NCBI RefSeq assembly: GCF_000002515.2
Contig: NC_006040.1
Coordinates: 1,364,001 to 1,428,000, forward strand
Length of the DNA: 64,000 nt
Direction of reading: 5' to 3'
DNA from: Kluyveromyces lactis
Taxonomy: Eukaryota > Ascomycota > Saccharomycetes > Saccharomycetales > Saccharomycetaceae
Shown here: one piece after another, positions 38,901 through 48,389 of the stretch
How the letters are laid out: the number at the start of each line of letters is the position of its first letter
Position numbering within the stretch: the stretch's first letter is position 1
Made by a program: the position numbers and the translations under genes
Notes under the pieces: model-generated
What the model was told of the DNA's origin: nothing
The model's input: only the letters and a program-made list of their open reading frames with translations
Database searches by the model: none

Positions 38901-41900
38901 TTAATGGCTCCCGTTATAGATAAAGTAACTAAAGATGAAACTTTTAAACTCTGTGACAAATACAATCTAAAGCCTGTTGCTGCTGAAGCATACCAGAAAT
39001 TACAGGAAAGCTCGAAAGTTGCACTACTTTCAGAGGATGAATTGATTAAGAAAGTCAAGGAACATGGTCATGTGGTCTTAGATAGTAAGTCTTACGAAGA
39101 TTTGATAAACAAATCAAACAATCCACAACTAAAAGATTTATCCAGACACCTCTCAACCTATAAAATGGTTCCCGTACAGCTGAACGAATATGAAAATCTA
39201 ATGGCTATGAAAGACTCTCCCTCATTGACGTTTTTGAAGGAGAAGGCTAAACTTCATCATCAAACTATGTTACCATTCGATGAACTGGAGGGCTTGAAAT
39301 CGAAATTAGAGCACCCATCTAGAGAATATTTAGAAAACATGGCTGGAACTCTTGGACTCGCCCTGTTACCAATTGAATCTATTGAAGAGCTCAAGACCTC
39401 ATATGAAAATCCTTCTATTGCACACTTATCAAATAGGGCAAGCAATATTGGCAAACGTTTGATCGATCAACAGAAATATGACAATTTGCAAAGAAAAACA
39501 AACGAACCTACGGTGAAAGAAGTGGAACAACTGGCTGCTAGAATTGAATGCAAGGTTCTACCAACTGTCGAGTACGAAGAGCTACAGCTCGCAATCAATA
39601 ACCCTTCAATCAAAAGATCAAAGGAGGTTTGCGACATCAATGGGTATAGCGTAGTTCCCACGAAAAAGTTCAATGAACTTCAACTTAACTTGACTAGTCC
39701 ATCTTTAGAATTCTTGCAAGAAAAAGCGCAGCAACACAAACAAGTTTTACTACCGATTGAAGAACATAATAAGTTACAAATGTCAGCAGTTACTGACGAG
39801 CAGGGTTTACAGAGAAGTGCGAGAAGTCTCGGACTTGTAGTTGTTCCGGAAGCTGATTATGATTCTTTGTCCAATCCTTCCCTGCACATCCTACAAAAGC
39901 AAATAACAGAAAAAGGTCATGTGGTACTTGATGCTGAGACCTACAAAAGTCTCAATTCCTCAAATGTTGATTCAATTTCCAAACAGGAGGTGATAGGTCT
40001 GTGTTCAAAGTTCGATTTGATTCCTCTACCTGAAAAACACTATAAGGAGTTAACAGTTCCTTCGATAGAGAAAGTAAAACAGCTAGTCGAACCATTAGCG
40101 CTAACTGTTATTGACCGTGAGGAATTGGCTTTCTTGAAGACCCAAGTTGATAATCCATCTGAAGAATCAGTTGTAGCGACCGCGCCAAAATACGGGTACA
40201 AGCTCCTGGGTGACAAGGAATATGAGAATTTACAAAACGAGGCCAAAAAACTCTCTTCTCTCACCAAAATTGATATTGAAAAACTTGCAGCGAAATTGGG
40301 TCTTGTTGTTCTTAGTGAAGAATCATACGATGCTCTTATTGAAAAACTGAAAAAAGAGGTTGAAGTTTCTTCAATGTCACCAAGATCGAAAGTCGCAGCA
40401 AGCAAGCTATATTTCGAAAATGTTATCAAGAAAGAGAATTCAAATAAAGAGGTGGTATTAGAATCAGGAAAGTTATTAGGATTTGTAAGACTTTCAAACG
40501 ATGAGTACAAAAGGCTTCTCGAGAATCAACAAAAGCACGAATTAACAAAGACGGATATTTATAATGGGGCAAAAGCCTTTGATCTCACTGTTCTTCCCTC
40601 CGAAGAATATAATAACTTATTACAAAGAAAGGCGCATAGTGATAATATTACATATGACGATTTACAGTTGTATGCTTCACGTTTTGCTTTGAAGTTGGTC
40701 CCTGTTAATTTCACAGATGAAGAACTCGAGAAACATAATAATCAACGTGTCGGCGATTATGGCTCTAGGCCTGCATTAAATCTCCATCCCTCTGTGAACC
40801 ATTCCACTGTTAGTTTCAATTCTGTAAGCACAGGTGACACTGATTATTATGATGCGCTACAAAGTAGCAGCTCCTTCAACCTCAGAAACAGCCCTTCGAA
40901 GTCAAGCATGCATACATCTTCCACTCATTATACCGATGCCAATGATTTCCTTGGTTCTGATAATGATAATGTTTCACTGGCATCAACGATAAAAGATAAT
41001 GAACCGACATTGGAGGACTTGCAAAGACATGCAGAAGTTTTAGGTTACAACCTTATTGAAAAGGATATCGATTGTCATCAAAATCATTACTCTACATCAT
41101 TGACACCTGAAGATTTGACAAAGGATATCATTTACTCTGCTGCACCGCAATTCGGATTATCTGTGGTGCCAACTGAGGAATTTATAGAGATGGAGAAACT
41201 TATCACTTCAGAGAGGTTAACACCAGATTCTATTCGTGAGAGTGCGAAGAAGTATGGCTTAATAGTTTTAACTGAAGCTGAACATTCTCAACTTGTTAAA
41301 AAATCTACTCAATTGATCGCGCCAGCTCCAATAATCTCAACAGAAACAATTAAACAGAAAGCTAGAGAACATGGCCTCGTACCAGTAGCAACAAATGACT
41401 ACCTGAAGCTTATCAAACCTGATAGTGCTGATGATATCAAGGAAAAAGCGTCAAAGCTGGGTATTGTCACATTAGCCGAAGAAGACTACAAGGAAATTAA
41501 AAAGCCTTTGACTCGCGAGCTACTGGAAGCAAGGGCCAAAGAACTAGAACTCGTCACGCTACCAGTTTTAGAATACAGTGCCCTCAAAAAACCGTTGACA
41601 GTTACAGACATAAAACAGAAATGTGAAGATTGGGGTTTAGTTCCTATAGAAAAAGACATATATGAAGACCTTTTGAACAAGTTCAACGATGACTCTGTCA
41701 GTGAATGGGCGAAAGAACATGGGAAAGTTATTGTCTCGAAAGACGAATATGACCATCTGTTGGAAGTCGAGGATCAAGCGGCTTCTGTTGCAATGACTAG
41801 GGATGAGTTGATAGAAAGAGCCCATGAGCTCAACATTATACCGATTGATGCTGACAAATTTGAAGAAATACAACGCGAATTAGCTTCCTCCGGCAGAAAC

Positions 41901-43328
41901 AGTATGACGGAGGACGACGTTGTTTTGAAAGCTAAAGAATTAGGATTTGTGCCTATCCCAGTGTCCCAGTATGATCCAAATACCGCGATTGGTATTTCTA
42001 AAGACGATCTCATGATACGCGCACGAGATCTTGGTCTTGTTCCCATTCCTATTGAGCAGTTTGAACAGATTAAGAAAGAATTGGAGACGCCAACCTTGAC
42101 CAGGGAACAAATAGTTGAGCATGCCGCTGATTTCAATTTGATAGCTTTAGATTTAACGGAGTACAAACGTTTGAAGAAGGGTTCGTATTTGATGGATAAC
42201 GACAATGACACTGATTCTGAAGAAGATGAAGAGGAAGAAGAAGACGCAGAGGTCGTTGACTCTGAGATAAAACAATTAAACAAAGCTGCTAAGAGATTTG
42301 GCTTACTATGTATTCCAGAAAGCGCATTTGTCGCCACATCCAATGCAAATACTCCAGATGTCCATAATGTTGTTGTGTTGCCGATCAAATATTATAATTC
42401 TCTATTACATCAAGAGTCTGAAAATTGGGCGAAGATTACTGATGAGAATTTGCAAGCGGAAGCCAAGAAGCGTGGTTTCCAAGTTGTCGTTAATTTGAGA
42501 AAGGACTTTGGCGATGGCTTTACTCAGGGGCATAGAAGAAATTCTTCATTGGCGACTCGGTCTGTCATTTCAGAGGATGCTAGAAGATCCATGTCAGAAG
42601 CTGCTGCTAATGCTGCAATGAGCGAAATGGAGCAACAGACCAGATCCAGAGCCCCATCAAGATCTTCTTCAATCAAACGTCCGTCGCCTTCACTTCAAAC
42701 TAATCAAGCATCACTGCTTACACACAGCGAGTCTATGGCTACTGGTTTATCTTTAGCTACAATGGCGTCCCTCAGCGCTCCAAGTATCATCCCAGCATTG
42801 ACCCAAACTATGATTGGTGAATACTTGCACAAGTACTATCGTCGTTTAGGTGGATCTCTGTTCCAATCTTCACGTCATGAAAGATACTTCTGGGTTCATC
42901 CTTACACTTTAACCTTGTATTGGTCTACGTCCAATCCTGTGCTTGAGAACCCAGGGAACAACAAAACCAGAGCGGCAGCTATTATGGGTGTAGAGAGCGT
43001 CGACGATCCATGTCCTTTCCCCGCTGGTTTGTACCAAAAAAGTATCATCGTGAAAACAGAAGGCCGTGATATTAAGTTGACATGTGCTACCAGACAAAGA
43101 CATAATATTTGGTTCAATTCTCTACGTTACCTACTTCAAAGAAATCTTGACGGGATTAACTTAGATGACATGCTTAGAGACGACAACAATGTTGATTCAA
43201 ATACTATCTACCAGTTGCCAGGAGAAAGTTCTCAAACTGCAACCAGAAGGTTATCTTCAACAAGAAGGGCTAGTTCTTCGTCTTACGTGAAAAGATCAAC
43301 TTCGAAATGGTCTTTGCGTGCAAATTGA
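35913..43328 (+). CDS. NUM1: Num1, cortical dynein/mitochondria anchor
   Basis: 2471 codons from the ATG at 35913; the frame is open 21 codons further up, but only from a TTG. Num1 is a cortical patch protein that anchors dynein for spindle positioning and tethers mitochondria/ER to the plasma membrane. Order: conserved N-terminal motif (LPVFAGSSAHAGV then LSENLLVECRRLQ, about residues 60-100), a CC/BAR-like coiled coil (~87-258), a long repeat region (~423-2190), an acidic patch (~2105-2125), and a C-terminal PH domain (~2300-2410, starting near GEYLHKYYRRLGG) that binds PI(4,5)P2. S. cerevisiae Num1 (2748 aa) has a dozen near-identical 64-residue repeats. Here the repeats are far more numerous, shorter and degenerate. 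It is the largest gene in the window. Confidence 0.97.
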   Translation: MSGKGSSQSDKRSSRDELKFKLNRLQEQQKHQEALSHVNSEDPSLPFSNVLSKRDNRASLPVFAGSSAHAGVINANSGEDVNFVVGLSENLLVECRRLQAQNERKSAKLSSLQADYEKLKINLERLTVKHESMTKNEDSLKDTNWRQEMKLQSLSKEFQELTENFNKNKSELERQIELSKDMKTELEESSLERMGLKSELASSKKVHSNEIKELKRHVEELNNENDQLHNKVNMLSEKVTSLTKEIEERKGTSAQGKDDTAIATSEQKPSPAVKLIGGGMEGSDDSSLKKPIDSNLENQTLKANLNHANQLIVRLKQKLNRVKADSTMNSPLPSKSPRGKNKGGLSFIGSASTPQKSNTSSFNYEVTDNESGDWNVIPSPGKSSNADISDIDAESFVSETMDYVRDPISEGPFEHDEDFINELDYEDIERYAKTHNFALVPITELDELKKSKTPSTISDDTLSKHILSRLSTLGYFDTSSLTNNEKVDIEEIFKHPTEDYLVSNLKRLNLTAIKEEEYQSLNDPSMETLKKSLESKDYTALSKKDYENLLHASESPSLSYLESKAHKLQKTIIDIDEYENLRKPDVEALTNHAQSRGLQVLKQSQLTDIKAKLESPSEEYLQAKADAKGLTVLTKSKLSQLTEPSIEDVQQLATTHDHILISNKDYHELLNPSIDKVEKIAANHKLSVIPDKDLIDLKCKAESPDINRLKECAKSKDHVLLPNEEHTRLMHGNTHPSIEAIQSSLSSDDMESLLLWLAERKSITPIRTTEYHKLTELANTPPLDHLKKAAKALDYTLLSQAEIENLRNLAQNPPFEHLKDKLLALNYTIIKQEDLHKLKEQLESPTLNFLSEKAAEKNYDIILKTDHSELLRKSSDPTIQEMQHLAAVTGHLIVSQSDYDYLNKTVNEPSRNFIIEKAKDIGMVTIEQKEYEKLVHKGSDKTMLLESIKNFGFVPVTAPDFNSFKQKSIDNVDIDQLTNRLETLGYVAVSKEGYSKLMAPVIDKVTKDETFKLCDKYNLKPVAAEAYQKLQESSKVALLSEDELIKKVKEHGHVVLDSKSYEDLINKSNNPQLKDLSRHLSTYKMVPVQLNEYENLMAMKDSPSLTFLKEKAKLHHQTMLPFDELEGLKSKLEHPSREYLENMAGTLGLALLPIESIEELKTSYENPSIAHLSNRASNIGKRLIDQQKYDNLQRKTNEPTVKEVEQLAARIECKVLPTVEYEELQLAINNPSIKRSKEVCDINGYSVVPTKKFNELQLNLTSPSLEFLQEKAQQHKQVLLPIEEHNKLQMSAVTDEQGLQRSARSLGLVVVPEADYDSLSNPSLHILQKQITEKGHVVLDAETYKSLNSSNVDSISKQEVIGLCSKFDLIPLPEKHYKELTVPSIEKVKQLVEPLALTVIDREELAFLKTQVDNPSEESVVATAPKYGYKLLGDKEYENLQNEAKKLSSLTKIDIEKLAAKLGLVVLSEESYDALIEKLKKEVEVSSMSPRSKVAASKLYFENVIKKENSNKEVVLESGKLLGFVRLSNDEYKRLLENQQKHELTKTDIYNGAKAFDLTVLPSEEYNNLLQRKAHSDNITYDDLQLYASRFALKLVPVNFTDEELEKHNNQRVGDYGSRPALNLHPSVNHSTVSFNSVSTGDTDYYDALQSSSSFNLRNSPSKSSMHTSSTHYTDANDFLGSDNDNVSLASTIKDNEPTLEDLQRHAEVLGYNLIEKDIDCHQNHYSTSLTPEDLTKDIIYSAAPQFGLSVVPTEEFIEMEKLITSERLTPDSIRESAKKYGLIVLTEAEHSQLVKKSTQLIAPAPIISTETIKQKAREHGLVPVATNDYLKLIKPDSADDIKEKASKLGIVTLAEEDYKEIKKPLTRELLEARAKELELVTLPVLEYSALKKPLTVTDIKQKCEDWGLVPIEKDIYEDLLNKFNDDSVSEWAKEHGKVIVSKDEYDHLLEVEDQAASVAMTRDELIERAHELNIIPIDADKFEEIQRELASSGRNSMTEDDVVLKAKELGFVPIPVSQYDPNTAIGISKDDLMIRARDLGLVPIPIEQFEQIKKELETPTLTREQIVEHAADFNLIALDLTEYKRLKKGSYLMDNDNDTDSEEDEEEEEDAEVVDSEIKQLNKAAKRFGLLCIPESAFVATSNANTPDVHNVVVLPIKYYNSLLHQESENWAKITDENLQAEAKKRGFQVVVNLRKDFGDGFTQGHRRNSSLATRSVISEDARRSMSEAAANAAMSEMEQQTRSRAPSRSSSIKRPSPSLQTNQASLLTHSESMATGLSLATMASLSAPSIIPALTQTMIGEYLHKYYRRLGGSLFQSSRHERYFWVHPYTLTLYWSTSNPVLENPGNNKTRAAAIMGVESVDDPCPFPAGLYQKSIIVKTEGRDIKLTCATRQRHNIWFNSLRYLLQRNLDGINLDDMLRDDNNVDSNTIYQLPGESSQTATRRLSSTRRASSSSYVKRSTSKWSLRAN
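37180..42480 (+). repeat. Degenerate ~37-residue repeat array in NUM1
   Basis: Repeated units of roughly 35-40 residues follow the pattern (N/S)PS.(E/D).L...A...G..(L/V)(L/V)....Y..L. I estimate around 45 copies by eye. Copies differ widely and no two adjacent units are near-identical at DNA level, in contrast to the homogenised repeats of S. cerevisiae NUM1. Confidence 0.8.
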
Positions 43329-43820
43329 TACACTGCTAACAGATACGTTTCAATTTCGATTCCTATATTAGGTATATAAGATAGTGTAGTTTGAGCAGCC
43401 TAGGATTATCGATTGGCTAAAGAAGACAATTTAATTCCTTTCATTCTATTATCGATCATTGAACTGATCTGCAAACAAGAAAATCTCGGTGATACTATCC
43501 TAATAAGGTATGTCCTCAACGAGAAGTAGAAACATGGAAAAAAATGGTCTCAACAAACTTCAATACCAATGATATGCCAAAGTACGACAGAATACCTTAT
43601 CTAATCCACCCTAAGTATTTACATTGCCCTTTTGCTTCTTGATATTGCTTGTCTTTGCAGCCAAATCCCGAAATTATAGCAAAACCCTAAAAAACAAACG
43701 GCGTTACTCAGCAACCATGTTGAATGGTTACGGCTTACATATAAGAAGAAGAAGGTAATTTGGAAACTATTGCCAGAGCCAGCACCTAAGGAATCGCATC
43801 ACCACTTAGACCTTCAAAAA
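43329..43820. other. NUM1 / Vps70-like intergenic region
   Basis: 492 bp. In-frame sequence from 43770 continues into the next gene but only from a TTG. No clear factor site or RNA gene. Confidence 0.45.
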
Positions 43821-46103
43821 ATGACGGCCAAGAGTCCCGAGGAGTATCCTGCGGACATCAAGCATGATTTGAACGATATTGAAGCTCAAAAGTCTGTCCC
43901 TTCAAAAAGAACATGGATTAAGAAAGCTCTTTCATTATCATTCCAAGTGGGTCTTTTCTGCTACCTTTTGGTTAATATTTTAAGCTATAGCTTTTCTTCA
44001 TCTTCTCATAGGGATAGGTCTCAGGCAACGGCCACTGAGCTTGCTTATTTGAAGACATTAGACGACAGCAATCTTGCGGGAAACTGGTCAGAGAAATTGA
44101 CTTCAGTTCCTCACTTAGCTGGTAAAGGTATCGAGTTAGTGAATTGGACTGCATCCAAGTTCGAAGAGTATGGATTAAAGACAGAAGTGGAAGCTTTTGA
44201 TATTTACATGAACTATCCAGTGGATAATGGTTTAACTTTATTGCAAGAGGATGAACCAGTTTTCAAGGCTAATTTGACAGAAGACCATTTACCAGAAGAT
44301 TCAACTACTGGGGGTGATGATTTGGTTCCAGCTTTCCATGGGTACTCTGCATCTGGTAATGTGACTGCTGAATTCGTTTATGTCAATTACGGCTCCAAGG
44401 AAGATTTTGAATTGTTGGAAGAGCATGGTGTTCCATTAAAGGGCAAGATCGCAATCGTAAGGTATGGCAGAATTTTCCGTGGTCTAAAGGTCAAGTTCGC
44501 CCAAGACGCTGGGTGTGTTGGTGTCTTGATTTATTCCGACCCTGGTGATGACTTCTTCCAAGAGGCTAAAGGTGATAAACCATATCCAAAGGGACCAGCT
44601 AGAAACCCATCTTCATTACAGCGTGGATCTGTACAATTCCTGTCTCAGTTCCCAGGTGATCCAACTACTCCAGGTAGACCATCTCAGGGTGATGATGTTG
44701 TCCGTGATGATCCTTACAAATCGATACCAAAGATCCCCTCATTGCCCATCTCTTTCAAAGAAGTTAAGCCTATATTAGAGAAATTAAACGGTCATGGTGT
44801 GAAAGGTTCTTCAATTGGCGGTGACCACTGGGTTGGGAACCTTCCTGGCTTCGAATACTGGACTGGTCCGAACTCAAAATACTCCTTAAATTTGTACAAT
44901 GAACAAAAGTATGATATCGTTCCGATTCACAATGTCTATGGTATATTAGAAGGTTATGATTCGAAAAGTGGATATATTCTTGTTGGTAACCATAGAGATG
45001 CATGGATTAAAGGTGGTGCTTCTGACCCCAACAGTGGTACTGCTGCTATGCTTGAAATGGCCAGGTCTCTTCATGAATTGACAAAGAATGGCTGGAAACC
45101 AAGAAGGACTATTAAGTTTGCCTCATGGGATGGTGAAGAGTACGCTTTGCTTGGGTCCACTGAATTTGGGGAAAAAAATGCCAATGAATTGAAGAAGAAC
45201 TTACTTGCTTATTTGAATGTAGACGTGGCCGTGGGTGGTAGACAACTAAAGATAGCTTCATCGCCATTCTTAAATAAGGCTATCAAGGAAGCTTTGCCAC
45301 TAATTGAATATCCATTAGAAGAAAATGTCACACTTCATGATCATTTTTTTAACCACACTAACATTGGCATCTTAGGTTCTGGATCCGATTACACTGTTTT
45401 CTTGGAACATTTGGGTATCGCCTCTTTAGATCTTGGATTTAGCGCTACCGCAAAAGATCCTGTCTATCACTATCATTCGAATTATGATTCGTTCCATTGG
45501 ATGGCTACCATGCAAGATCCAGGATTCAAGCTACACAATGCTGTCGCCAAACTATTTGGTACCATTGCCTTGAGATTATCCGAAGATAAGATAATAAATT
45601 CCAAGGTCTCGGACTACTCAACTGAGTTAACTAAATACTACAAACACATCCAAGAAAGCGTTCCAGAACAGTGGTTAAATATTACTAACCACAGAGGTAC
45701 CCCATTGAGTAAGCTGATCCATAAAACAAGCAAGAAATTGGACAAACTTGTATCATCTGCCGACTATTTTGATGAGTACTTAACTGATCTAAACAAACAA
45801 TGGGAAGATAAGAACTCTCTACCATGGTGGAGGCGCATAAAGTTGCATTTCCAGATTGTACACGTGAATTTCAAATTGTTCTACCTTGAGAGAAACTTCC
45901 TACACGAAGAAGGTTTGAAAGGCAGACCATGGTTCAAACACGTGGTCTTTGCATCTGGTAAGAATACTGGTTATGAAGGGTTTGCCTTACCAGGTTTGAA
46001 GGAAGCCTTAGACGACAAAGATGTCAAGGATTTCATTCATTGGAACAAAATATTCCTGCACACGATCAAGAGGTTAGCTCATGAATTCGACCTCAAGAAA
46101 TAA
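43821..46103 (+). CDS. Vps70-like M28 metallopeptidase (transferrin-receptor/PSMA type)
   Basis: 760 codons from the ATG at 43821. A type II membrane protein of the glutamate carboxypeptidase II family. S. cerevisiae members are Vps70 (YJR126C), Tre1 and Tre2; I favour Vps70 but cannot separate them with certainty. There is one membrane segment (about residues 35-59), a PA domain (around 204-241), an M28 peptidase domain, and a C-terminal dimerisation domain. The zinc site looks complete: His in HRDAW (~391), Asp in DPNSG (~402), the catalytic Glu pair in WDGEEYALLGS (~437), Asp in LNVDVAVGG, and His in the YHYHSNYD block (~550). Several NxS/T sites lie in the lumenal part. It interrupts the otherwise colinear NUM1-CTH1 order. 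Confidence 0.85.
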   Translation: MTAKSPEEYPADIKHDLNDIEAQKSVPSKRTWIKKALSLSFQVGLFCYLLVNILSYSFSSSSHRDRSQATATELAYLKTLDDSNLAGNWSEKLTSVPHLAGKGIELVNWTASKFEEYGLKTEVEAFDIYMNYPVDNGLTLLQEDEPVFKANLTEDHLPEDSTTGGDDLVPAFHGYSASGNVTAEFVYVNYGSKEDFELLEEHGVPLKGKIAIVRYGRIFRGLKVKFAQDAGCVGVLIYSDPGDDFFQEAKGDKPYPKGPARNPSSLQRGSVQFLSQFPGDPTTPGRPSQGDDVVRDDPYKSIPKIPSLPISFKEVKPILEKLNGHGVKGSSIGGDHWVGNLPGFEYWTGPNSKYSLNLYNEQKYDIVPIHNVYGILEGYDSKSGYILVGNHRDAWIKGGASDPNSGTAAMLEMARSLHELTKNGWKPRRTIKFASWDGEEYALLGSTEFGEKNANELKKNLLAYLNVDVAVGGRQLKIASSPFLNKAIKEALPLIEYPLEENVTLHDHFFNHTNIGILGSGSDYTVFLEHLGIASLDLGFSATAKDPVYHYHSNYDSFHWMATMQDPGFKLHNAVAKLFGTIALRLSEDKIINSKVSDYSTELTKYYKHIQESVPEQWLNITNHRGTPLSKLIHKTSKKLDKLVSSADYFDEYLTDLNKQWEDKNSLPWWRRIKLHFQIVHVNFKLFYLERNFLHEEGLKGRPWFKHVVFASGKNTGYEGFALPGLKEALDDKDVKDFIHWNKIFLHTIKRLAHEFDLKK

Positions 46104-46446
46104 GTAGATACTGTTTCTGAATCACATGAAAATACGCTTACAAGACCTATGCTGGTGCATAGGCACTATTGCTCTTAATAATTAAAACTGCAGTGAAGCG
46201 CTGAAATTAAGACATTACTTGTGTACGCATTGAAGAAGGGAAGACGTGCTAACGTATGAGGAAAATAGTTAAAATAATAAATAAATAATAATCAAATTAA
46301 ATAACCAGTATTCAAAGTGAGATAAAAATACGGGGCGACCGCCGGTTAGTTTAACGTTTGCGAGAGGATAAAGTTGAAATGCCAGTTACATGATTCTTTG
46401 TTGCATCAAGCAACAAAAAGTGAAGCAAAGACTGATAAAAGAGAAA
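46104..46446. other. Convergent gap Vps70-like gene / CTH1
   Basis: 343 bp of A+T-rich DNA between two 3' ends. I see AT-rich (TAAATAA) stretches usable as 3'-end signals and nothing else. Confidence 0.45.
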
Positions 46447-47379
46447 TCACCAAGTCATCTTTTGCAATGCCTTAACATCAGCATGTAAGTTCTTTCTGAT
46501 AGGTTCATCTTCAATTTTCTTAATCATATTAACTTTCATGTAGACTTGAATATCCTCATCGTCACCGTGTTTGAAGCAACAACGCTTACCGTAACGACAG
46601 TAGCCGTATTTTTGCCAGTTAACACATGGCTTTGTCCTAAAGTTGTTTGAACGCTCCTTTATTTTCAACTCGTGCAAACCATGAGCAAATTGACACTTGT
46701 TGCCGTACTTACAGGTTCCCTTGGTAGCGAACGATTCACAAAGCTCAGTCTTGTACAATTGCTTGTTAACCCTTTCTGGCTGCTGCTGCTGCTGTTGTTG
46801 CTGTTGTTGCTGAGAGACCTGAGGGTGATTATGACCACAATTTTCAGTGTGAACATGTTCAGTTGGAGCCTGCGCTTGAGCATGGACCACTGGTTCAGCT
46901 GGAGTTTCTTGGATTATGCGTAAGTTCTCGCTGGTCAATGGCATAATACCGTTGGCTGGACGGTATTGAGAGTTAATTTCGACTTCCAACGAAGGTTCCT
47001 TAGGATGGACCTTTTGAGGCCATGGGTCCTGGTACTCAAAAATAGGTCTTTGGAACCACTGCTGCTGCTGCTGCTGATATTGCTGAGCAACTTGAGATTG
47101 GGCTAATTCCTTGTTTTGAGATTGAGGAACAGTACCGAAAGAAGAACGCGAGAAAAGGTTTGGTAACTGCTGGTACTGGAACTGAGGCTGCAATTGTTGT
47201 TGCTGTTGCTTCGACAATCCATCGTCACCCGCATCATCATTCAACAGAGTCTTGATGTAGTACTCTTCGATCTCGCGAATTCTAGCATCGTAATCTTCAT
47301 TTTCGTTCGAAAACACAGACGAAGTCTGTGTTGAACGAGACGAAATGCTAGCACTATGGTTGTAATTGGTATAATTCAT
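46447..47379 (-). CDS. CTH1/TIS11: Tristetraprolin-type CCCH zinc-finger protein (Cth1/Tis11)
   Basis: 310 codons; pre-duplication counterpart of CTH1 (YDR151C, 325 aa) and TIS11/CTH2 (YLR136C, 285 aa). These bind AU-rich elements and promote mRNA decay, best known in iron deficiency. Two tandem C-x8-C-x5-C-x3-H fingers at about residues 208-270 begin with [17 protein letters not shown] and [17 protein letters not shown], the TTP-family signature. The N-terminal half is Q-rich with three poly-Q tracts and short conserved blocks. Both S. cerevisiae copies lie in the syntenic segments (next to GIR2 and RKM5), and both neighbours are present here. Confidence 0.96.
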   Translation of the reverse strand: MNYTNYNHSASISSRSTQTSSVFSNENEDYDARIREIEEYYIKTLLNDDAGDDGLSKQQQQQLQPQFQYQQLPNLFSRSSFGTVPQSQNKELAQSQVAQQYQQQQQQWFQRPIFEYQDPWPQKVHPKEPSLEVEINSQYRPANGIMPLTSENLRIIQETPAEPVVHAQAQAPTEHVHTENCGHNHPQVSQQQQQQQQQQQPERVNKQLYKTELCESFATKGTCKYGNKCQFAHGLHELKIKERSNNFRTKPCVNWQKYGYCRYGKRCCFKHGDDEDIQVYMKVNMIKKIEDEPIRKNLHADVKALQKMTW

Positions 47380-48389
47380 TGATGATAATATATATACTTA
47401 GATGGCAGAATTCTTGTCTTCGAGCAATATTTCGTCAATTAATACCACCAAAAGTGTTGCTAAAATGCCTTACTTTTTAAACTACAAAGGAGCCAAGATA
47501 ACAAGAATGGTAATCCAATTATAACTCTCCAAGCGATGTGACAATACCTAGGTTATATATATATATATATACGTCTGTAAACCTTTAGTGATACCTGTCG
47601 TTGTTAAGTCTGACTGACACCCAGAAACTCACAAGAATGGGAAATCTGGGTGCTCTTAAATATGACAACCCTCAGAATTGCCCGTACAAATGCAGGTCAT
47701 TGAACCATATTAAAAGGCTTTTTGCTCAGTGAAAGCAGGCCAGACGAGTCTTAATCCATTTTTCAAGGTGCACCGTGCGAAGTGACTGCACCTCGAAACT
47801 GGAATTTTTCCGTATCGAAATCCGGAACGGCTGTGTTGAGGATATTACCCGGACACAGAAGAATGCGACACCCGGAAAACGGAAGTTTTGAGGAGAAAAT
47901 GTAATGCACGTGATTAACAATCAAAGGTTTCTGGCTGATTTCCTCTAGTTTCTCCACTAGTTTTGGGTGTGTGTATGAAAAATGAGATAGGACTGGAACC
48001 GGTATATTTTATTTCTTTTTGTTCCTAGAGGGGTCTTGTGGGTTTTCTAGGAGACAGAGAGGCTCACCTCTTTTGGCTGCGCCAAGCATTTATTTCCGCC
48101 AGTTTCCTTTAGGTAGTAATCGGGTTTTTGCATGACTGAGTTTTTAATCCACGTGATAGAAAATGAAGAGGGTACATTCTGTATCCGGGTAATGTTGTAT
48201 CTGTTTTAGCACACTTCTCACTCTGTCAGATTTTTCAAGCATCATCATCATTATCATTGTCAAGTTGAAATTTGTACGGCCAGTCCAGTTATATGCAGAG
48301 GAAGCGTGTTACGAAATGTACTGAATACACATTTTGAGAGTTTACCTAATTGTTTCTATACGCCCTAACCCCTTCCAGTTAACTACACA
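47380..48389. promoter_or_regulatory. Divergent CTH1 / GIR2 promoter region
   Basis: 1.01 kb with a (TA)9 run at 47554-47571 and an AGGTGCA/TGCACCT inverted pair (47766-47793). It also has two Reb1-type sites (TTACCCG 47845-47851; CGGGTAA 48186-48192) and two CACGTG boxes (47907-47912, 48150-48155). S. cerevisiae TIS11 is driven by Aft1 at TGCACCC; the TGCACCT half-sites are one base off. No extra gene. Confidence 0.5.

Noticed and set aside
41774-42388. 204-codon minus-strand frame inside NUM1
   Set aside because: Antisense shadow of NUM1; Ser-rich translation arises from the Asp/Glu codons on the real strand.
43770-43820. N-terminal extension of the Vps70-like gene
   Set aside because: It would start with TTG, and there are no splice signals to supply an upstream ATG.
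47726-47957. Two 64-codon minus-strand frames in the CTH1/GIR2 promoter
   Set aside because: They overlap each other in different frames, show no family features and cover likely factor sites.
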